The notes under the pieces are model-generated. The model saw only the letters and a list, made by a program, of their open reading frames with translations. It made no database searches and had not been told where the DNA came from. From positions 1 to 8,845 of the forward strand of contig CALMFL010000216.1 of assembly GCA_937862595.1 (NCBI GenBank): a stretch of DNA of 8,845 nucleotides. The letters run 5' to 3'. Each line of letters begins with the position of its first letter. The stretch's first letter is position 1. Of this stretch, positions 6,052 through 8,845 are shown one piece after another. Both the position numbers and the translations under genes were made by a program. Source of the DNA: an uncultured Fidelibacterota bacterium (GTDB taxonomy: Bacteria; Fidelibacterota; Fidelibacteria; Fidelibacterales; Fidelibacteraceae).

Positions 6052-6819
6052 ATGAGAAGACTTGAAAACAAAGTAGTCCTCATCACCGGAGCCGCCAGCG
6101 GCATGGGCAGGGCGACCGCCGTTTTATTCGCGCAGGAAGGCGGAAAGATCGTTGCGACCGATGTCAACCGGGAGCGCCTCGGCACCCTGGAAAAAGAGAT
6201 CAGGCAGGCCGGCGGCGAAGTCACCGCGCTGATCGCCGACATGAGCAAGGACGCGGATATTGAGATGATGATCTCGGCCGCCGTGAAACACTACGGAACG
6301 CTGGACATTCTGGTGAACAATGCGGGCGTCATGGATAATTTCGCCCCGGTCGCCGACCTGGATGACAAAACCTGGGATAGGGTCATGAACATCAATGTCA
6401 CCGGTCCGATGAAGGCCATGCGGCTGGCCCTGAAGATCATGCTGGAAAAGGACTCCGGCATCATCATCAACATTGCCTCGATCGGCGGATTGAACGGAGG
6501 CCGCGCCGGCGCCGCCTATACCGCCAGCAAGCACGCTCTGGTCGGACTGACCAAAAACACCGGCTATATGTACGGCAAGACCGGCATCCGCTGCAATGCG
6601 ATCGCTCCCGGCGGCGTTGCGACCAATATCTCCGAAGGCTTGGATATGGAGCACCTTCCGGTGATCGTCAATGAACGCATCATGCCCGGCATGGCGCTGA
6701 ATCCCCGCTTCGGCAGTTCCGAAGAGATCGCAAAGGCTGCGCTTTTCCTGGCCACGGACGAATCCGCTTTCATCAACGGGACCGTTCTGGTCGCCGACGG
6801 AGGCTGGTCCGCCTATTGA
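6052..6819 (+). CDS. Short-chain dehydrogenase/reductase, classical SDR family
   Basis: 255-residue NAD(P)-dependent oxidoreductase with a Rossmann fold, probably cytosolic. From the start at 6052 it shows the cofactor motif TGAASGMG (12-19), Asp37 at the end of the second strand (typical of NAD(H) preference), NNAG (89-92), and the catalytic set Asn115, Ser143, Tyr156 and Lys160 (YTASK). PGG (186-188) follows the active site, and the C-terminal block INGTVLVADGGWSAY (241-255) is the usual substrate-loop and dimer end of FabG-like enzymes. Length is typical (about 250). The substrate cannot be told: relatives reduce 3-oxoacyl-ACP, sugars, steroids or cyclic alcohols, and there are no fatty-acid synthesis genes beside it to support a FabG call. 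It stands as a single transcription unit, with its own leader and a strong terminator 27 bp after the stop codon. Confidence 0.95.
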   Translation: MRRLENKVVLITGAASGMGRATAVLFAQEGGKIVATDVNRERLGTLEKEIRQAGGEVTALIADMSKDADIEMMISAAVKHYGTLDILVNNAGVMDNFAPVADLDDKTWDRVMNINVTGPMKAMRLALKIMLEKDSGIIINIASIGGLNGGRAGAAYTASKHALVGLTKNTGYMYGKTGIRCNAIAPGGVATNISEGLDMEHLPVIVNERIMPGMALNPRFGSSEEIAKAALFLATDESAFINGTVLVADGGWSAY

Positions 6820-6845
6820 TCATCCGCTACATTCCTGTCACATGC

Positions 6846-6873
6846 AAAGGCCGCCGCAAGGCGGCCTTTTTTT
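6846..6873 (+). terminator. Rho-independent terminator after the dehydrogenase gene
   Basis: GGCCGCC (6849-6855) pairs with GGCGGCC (6860-6866) around a GCAA tetraloop (6856-6859) and is followed by seven T (6867-6873). Three A before the stem can extend pairing into the T-tract. This textbook structure separates the dehydrogenase from the helicase unit. Confidence 0.95.
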
Positions 6874-6937
6874 CATGCACGCACCGCAGCCGCGGCTTTC
6901 CGGCGCACCCCCGCATCCCGGGTCCATTAAGCCATAA

Positions 6938-6954
6938 CTCTCATATATCGAGAG
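6938..6954. promoter_or_regulatory. Small inverted repeat upstream of the helicase gene
   Basis: CTCTC (6938-6942) and GAGAG (6950-6954) flank a 7-nt AT-rich centre. It lies about 120 bp upstream of the helicase ATG and might be an operator. The rest of 6874-7031 holds a 10-bp palindrome (AGCCGCGGCT at 6888-6897) and AT-rich sequence in which I could not settle on a promoter. Confidence 0.2.
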
Positions 6955-7031
6955 ACTTATTCCATGTTTAAGCGAGGTGAAGAAAGTTCATATTTTCGTA
7001 TCTTTTTGCCTGTTTGTAGTGTATGTTCGCA

Positions 7032-7057
7032 CATTCCCCCGACGGGAATGGATTTTT
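7032..7057 (+). terminator. Terminator-like hairpin in the RNA helicase leader (possible attenuator)
   Basis: CATTCCC (7032-7038) pairs perfectly with GGGAATG (7044-7050) around a 5-nt loop (CCGAC), followed by GA and five T (7053-7057). It has the form of a short intrinsic terminator, but lies 18 nt before the helicase start and about 160 bp after the terminator of the previous gene. A leader attenuator or mRNA-stability element is therefore possible. Stem and T-tract are both shorter than in a strong terminator. Confidence 0.4.
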
Positions 7058-7074
7058 AACAGAAAAGAGACATT

Positions 7075-8664
7075 ATGACGAGCAAATTGACATTTAATGA
7101 TCTGGGATTGTCCGCCGGCAGTTTAGCCGCGATCAACCAGAAAGGCTTTGAAGAGCCGACCGTCATCCAGGCCATGACCATTCCGGTCATGCTGAGGGAC
7201 GATAAAAACATCATCGCGCAGGCGCAGACCGGCACCGGCAAAACCGCCGCGTTCGGCCTTCCCCTGATCGAGATGATCAAGACGGAACTCCCGCGCGTTC
7301 AGGCCCTGATCCTGACCCCCACCCGCGAACTGGCCATCCAGGTCGCCGAAGAGATCCACTCCCTGCGCGGAGAAAAGAAAATACGGACGCTCCCCATCTA
7401 CGGGGGCCAGTCCATCGACCAGCAGCTGCGGCGGCTGAAGACCGGCGCGCACATCATTGTGGGAACGCCGGGACGGGTGATCGATCACCTCAAGCGCAAA
7501 ACGCTCGATCTGCATATGATCGAACATCTCATCCTGGACGAAGCGGACGAAATGCTGAACATGGGGTTCATTGAGGATATGGAAGAGATCATGAAGCATA
7601 CCAATCCCCATAAGCGCACCCTGCTGTTCTCGGCCACCATGCCCGACAAGATCAAGGAACTCGCACGGAAATACATGAACGGGTACGAGATGCTGACCGC
7701 GAAAAAAGAAGCGCAGATCACCAATCTCACCGAACAGATCTATTTTGAAGTGAAGGCTTCCGATAAATTCGACACCCTCTGCAGGATCATCGACTTTGAA
7801 GAAGAATTTTACGGGCTGGTGTTCTGCCGGACCAAGCAGGACGCGGACGTTCTGGTATCCAATTTGCTGGGCAGGGGATACGACGCCGAAGCGATCCACG
7901 GCGATATTTCCCAGGCTCAGCGCGAACGGACCCTGAACCGCTTTAAAAAACAGAGCATCAATATCCTTGTCGCCACCGATGTGGCCGCCAGGGGGATCGA
8001 CGTCAGCAATCTCACCCATGTGATCAATTATTCGCTGCCTCACGATCCCGAAGCCTATATCCATCGCATCGGCCGTACCGGAAGGGCCGGGAACGAAGGT
8101 ACCGCCATCACCTTTATCACTCCCAGCGAATACTCGAAACTTATGTTCATCCAGCGGATGACAAAGAACCGCATCACCCGTTCGGAGGTGCCTTCCGCCG
8201 TTGACATCATCATCGCCAAGAAAAAGAAGATCACGGAAGACCTGAACGCGATCAACGAAGAAGAGATCGACGGCGCATACTTTACCTGGGCAAAACAGCT
8301 GCTGGAAACCGGCAAACCCTCAAAGGTGCTGGCATCCCTGCTGCATTACGCTTTCGGCGACGAGCTGAACCCCGAGGCCTACGGCAAGGTGAAGGAATAT
8401 CATACGAACGGACGGGAGCTGGATACGGAAGGAAAAGCGCGCCTTTTCGTCGCTCTTGGAAAAAAGGACAAGATGAATCCGGAACGCCTGATCAAGCTGA
8501 TCATGGATACGGCGCCGCTGAAAGTAAGGGAGATCTCCGACATCCAGATCATGGATAATTTCTCGTTCCTGACCGTCCCCTTTATGAACGCCGAATCCAT
8601 CGTGAACAGTTTCAAAACGCGCGATCGCGGACAGAAACCGCTCATCACGCATGCGAAAAAATAA
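7075..8664 (+). CDS. deaD: DEAD-box ATP-dependent RNA helicase, DeaD/CsdA type with DbpA-like RNA-binding domain
   Basis: 529-residue RNA helicase that would use ATP to unwind short RNA duplexes in ribosome assembly, mRNA decay or cold adaptation. All core motifs are present: Q motif with Gln32 (GFEEPTVIQ), motif I AQTGTGKT (50-57), Ia PTREL (82-86), Ib TPGR (131-134), II DEAD (155-158), III SAT (186-188), IV VFCRTK (249-254), V ATDVAARGID (300-309) and VI HRIGRTGRAG (330-339). The two RecA-like lobes end near residue 360. A helical linker follows, then a DbpA-type RNA-binding domain (about 455-515: ARLFVALGKKDKMNP, ending FSFLTVP). This points to the DeaD/CsdA group rather than RhlB or RhlE. 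The tail is short and lacks the long RGG-rich extension of E. coli DeaD. The start at 7075 has only a weak AAGAGA site 5 nt upstream, but matches the family N-terminus. A terminator-like hairpin in the leader suggests regulated expression. Confidence 0.95.
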   Translation: MTSKLTFNDLGLSAGSLAAINQKGFEEPTVIQAMTIPVMLRDDKNIIAQAQTGTGKTAAFGLPLIEMIKTELPRVQALILTPTRELAIQVAEEIHSLRGEKKIRTLPIYGGQSIDQQLRRLKTGAHIIVGTPGRVIDHLKRKTLDLHMIEHLILDEADEMLNMGFIEDMEEIMKHTNPHKRTLLFSATMPDKIKELARKYMNGYEMLTAKKEAQITNLTEQIYFEVKASDKFDTLCRIIDFEEEFYGLVFCRTKQDADVLVSNLLGRGYDAEAIHGDISQAQRERTLNRFKKQSINILVATDVAARGIDVSNLTHVINYSLPHDPEAYIHRIGRTGRAGNEGTAITFITPSEYSKLMFIQRMTKNRITRSEVPSAVDIIIAKKKKITEDLNAINEEEIDGAYFTWAKQLLETGKPSKVLASLLHYAFGDELNPEAYGKVKEYHTNGRELDTEGKARLFVALGKKDKMNPERLIKLIMDTAPLKVREISDIQIMDNFSFLTVPFMNAESIVNSFKTRDRGQKPLITHAKK

Positions 8665-8699
8665 GCGCATTCCGATCAGGTAATTTTTGGAGTTAGAAA

Positions 8700-8777
8700 A
8701 TGGAACGCACCGGCAGAATAATTATCTTCCTTTTCGGCAAAAAAACCGGTGACAAGTTTTCTTTTCATTGTGCGTGA
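8700..8777 (+). CDS. Possible 25-residue ORF after the helicase gene, unrecognised
   Basis: ATG at 8700 is preceded by GGAG with a 7-nt spacer, a good Shine-Dalgarno, and starts 35 nt after the helicase stop. It encodes 25 residues (begins MERTGRIIIFLFGKK) before TGA at 8775. The middle is hydrophobic. It could be a small membrane peptide, a leader peptide for a gene beyond the window, or the start of a longer gene broken by a frameshift at the run of seven A (8739-8745). I do not recognise it. Confidence 0.3.
   Translation: MERTGRIIIFLFGKKTGDKFSFHCA
8708..8751 (+). other. Widely spaced inverted repeat spanning the small ORF
   Basis: CACCGG (8708-8713) and CCGGTG (8746-8751) form a perfect 6-bp inverted repeat with a 32-nt loop inside the small ORF. 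The second arm follows the run of seven A directly. No T-tract lies immediately after the stem, though TTTTC runs follow within a few bases. A loose terminator of the helicase transcript or a leader structure are both possible; evidence is weak. Confidence 0.15.
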
Positions 8778-8781
8778 AATT

Positions 8782-8800
8782 GGTTCATTCGTGAATGACC
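8782..8800 (+). other. Small hairpin near the right edge
   Basis: GGT-CATT pairs with AATG-ACC around a CGTG loop with one bulged T (7 bp). It lies between the small ORF and an ATG at 8829 that runs off the window (MEALK). An overlapping frame is open from 8722 to the edge with possible GTG starts at 8749, 8770 and 8791. Too little is visible to call a gene here. Confidence 0.15.
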
Positions 8801-8845
8801 CTGAAGGAAAAGGAACGAAGCAGAGCGTATGGAAGCCCTTAAAAA

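Noticed and set aside
7123..8064. Minus-strand ORF (313 codons) opposite the helicase
   Set aside because: It is complementary to the helicase core, where all DEAD-box motifs are present on the plus strand.

Overview
The window looks like a chromosomal piece of a Gram-negative bacterium, most plausibly from the FCB assemblage (Marinimicrobia, Cloacimonadota, Ignavibacteria, KSB1 and similar uncultured phyla). The main clue is the large surface protein at 3906-5870. It combines a signal peptide, FG-GAP/VCBS repeats and a C-terminal tail beginning NYPNPFNPST and ending KITLLK, which is the usual form of a type IX secretion (T9SS) sorting domain in these groups. Base composition is moderately GC-rich. 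Most genes have recognisable Shine-Dalgarno sites, but the tandem hydrolase does not. The exact phylum cannot be read from this sequence.

Layout, left to right. At 1-284 (minus) is the middle and C-terminal part of a polysaccharide-export ABC permease. It runs off the window edge and lacks its expected N-terminal half. Just upstream of it on the same strand, at 314-973, is an AlkD-like DNA alkylation repair glycosylase. A divergent intergenic region (974-1257) holds two palindromes and candidate promoters in both directions. A small lipoprotein of unknown function follows (1258-1854, plus). Next is an unusual 618-residue protein made of two complete hormone-sensitive-lipase-type alpha/beta hydrolase domains in tandem (1972-3828, plus).

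The convergent FG-GAP/T9SS protein (3906-5870, minus) has ten Asp-rich calcium-loop-type repeats. Its first and last repeats share an identical, in-frame 46-bp DNA stretch. A divergent intergenic region with a strong GC-rich stem-loop separates it from a short-chain dehydrogenase/reductase (6052-6819, plus), which ends at a clear intrinsic terminator (6846-6873). A 200-bp leader region with a terminator-like hairpin precedes a DEAD-box RNA helicase of the DeaD/CsdA type with a DbpA-like RNA-binding domain (7075-8664, plus). The last 180 bp holds a 25-codon ORF with a good Shine-Dalgarno and possibly the start of another gene.

The genes do not form one pathway. They read as independent housekeeping or accessory units: envelope polysaccharide export, DNA repair, a lipoprotein, an esterase, a secreted protein, an oxidoreductase and an RNA helicase. 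No complete mobile element, CRISPR array, rRNA or tRNA was seen. The observations most worth a second look are the gapless tandem hydrolase, the half-length permease beside the repair gene, the in-frame identical repeat in the FG-GAP gene, and the attenuator-like hairpin before the helicase.
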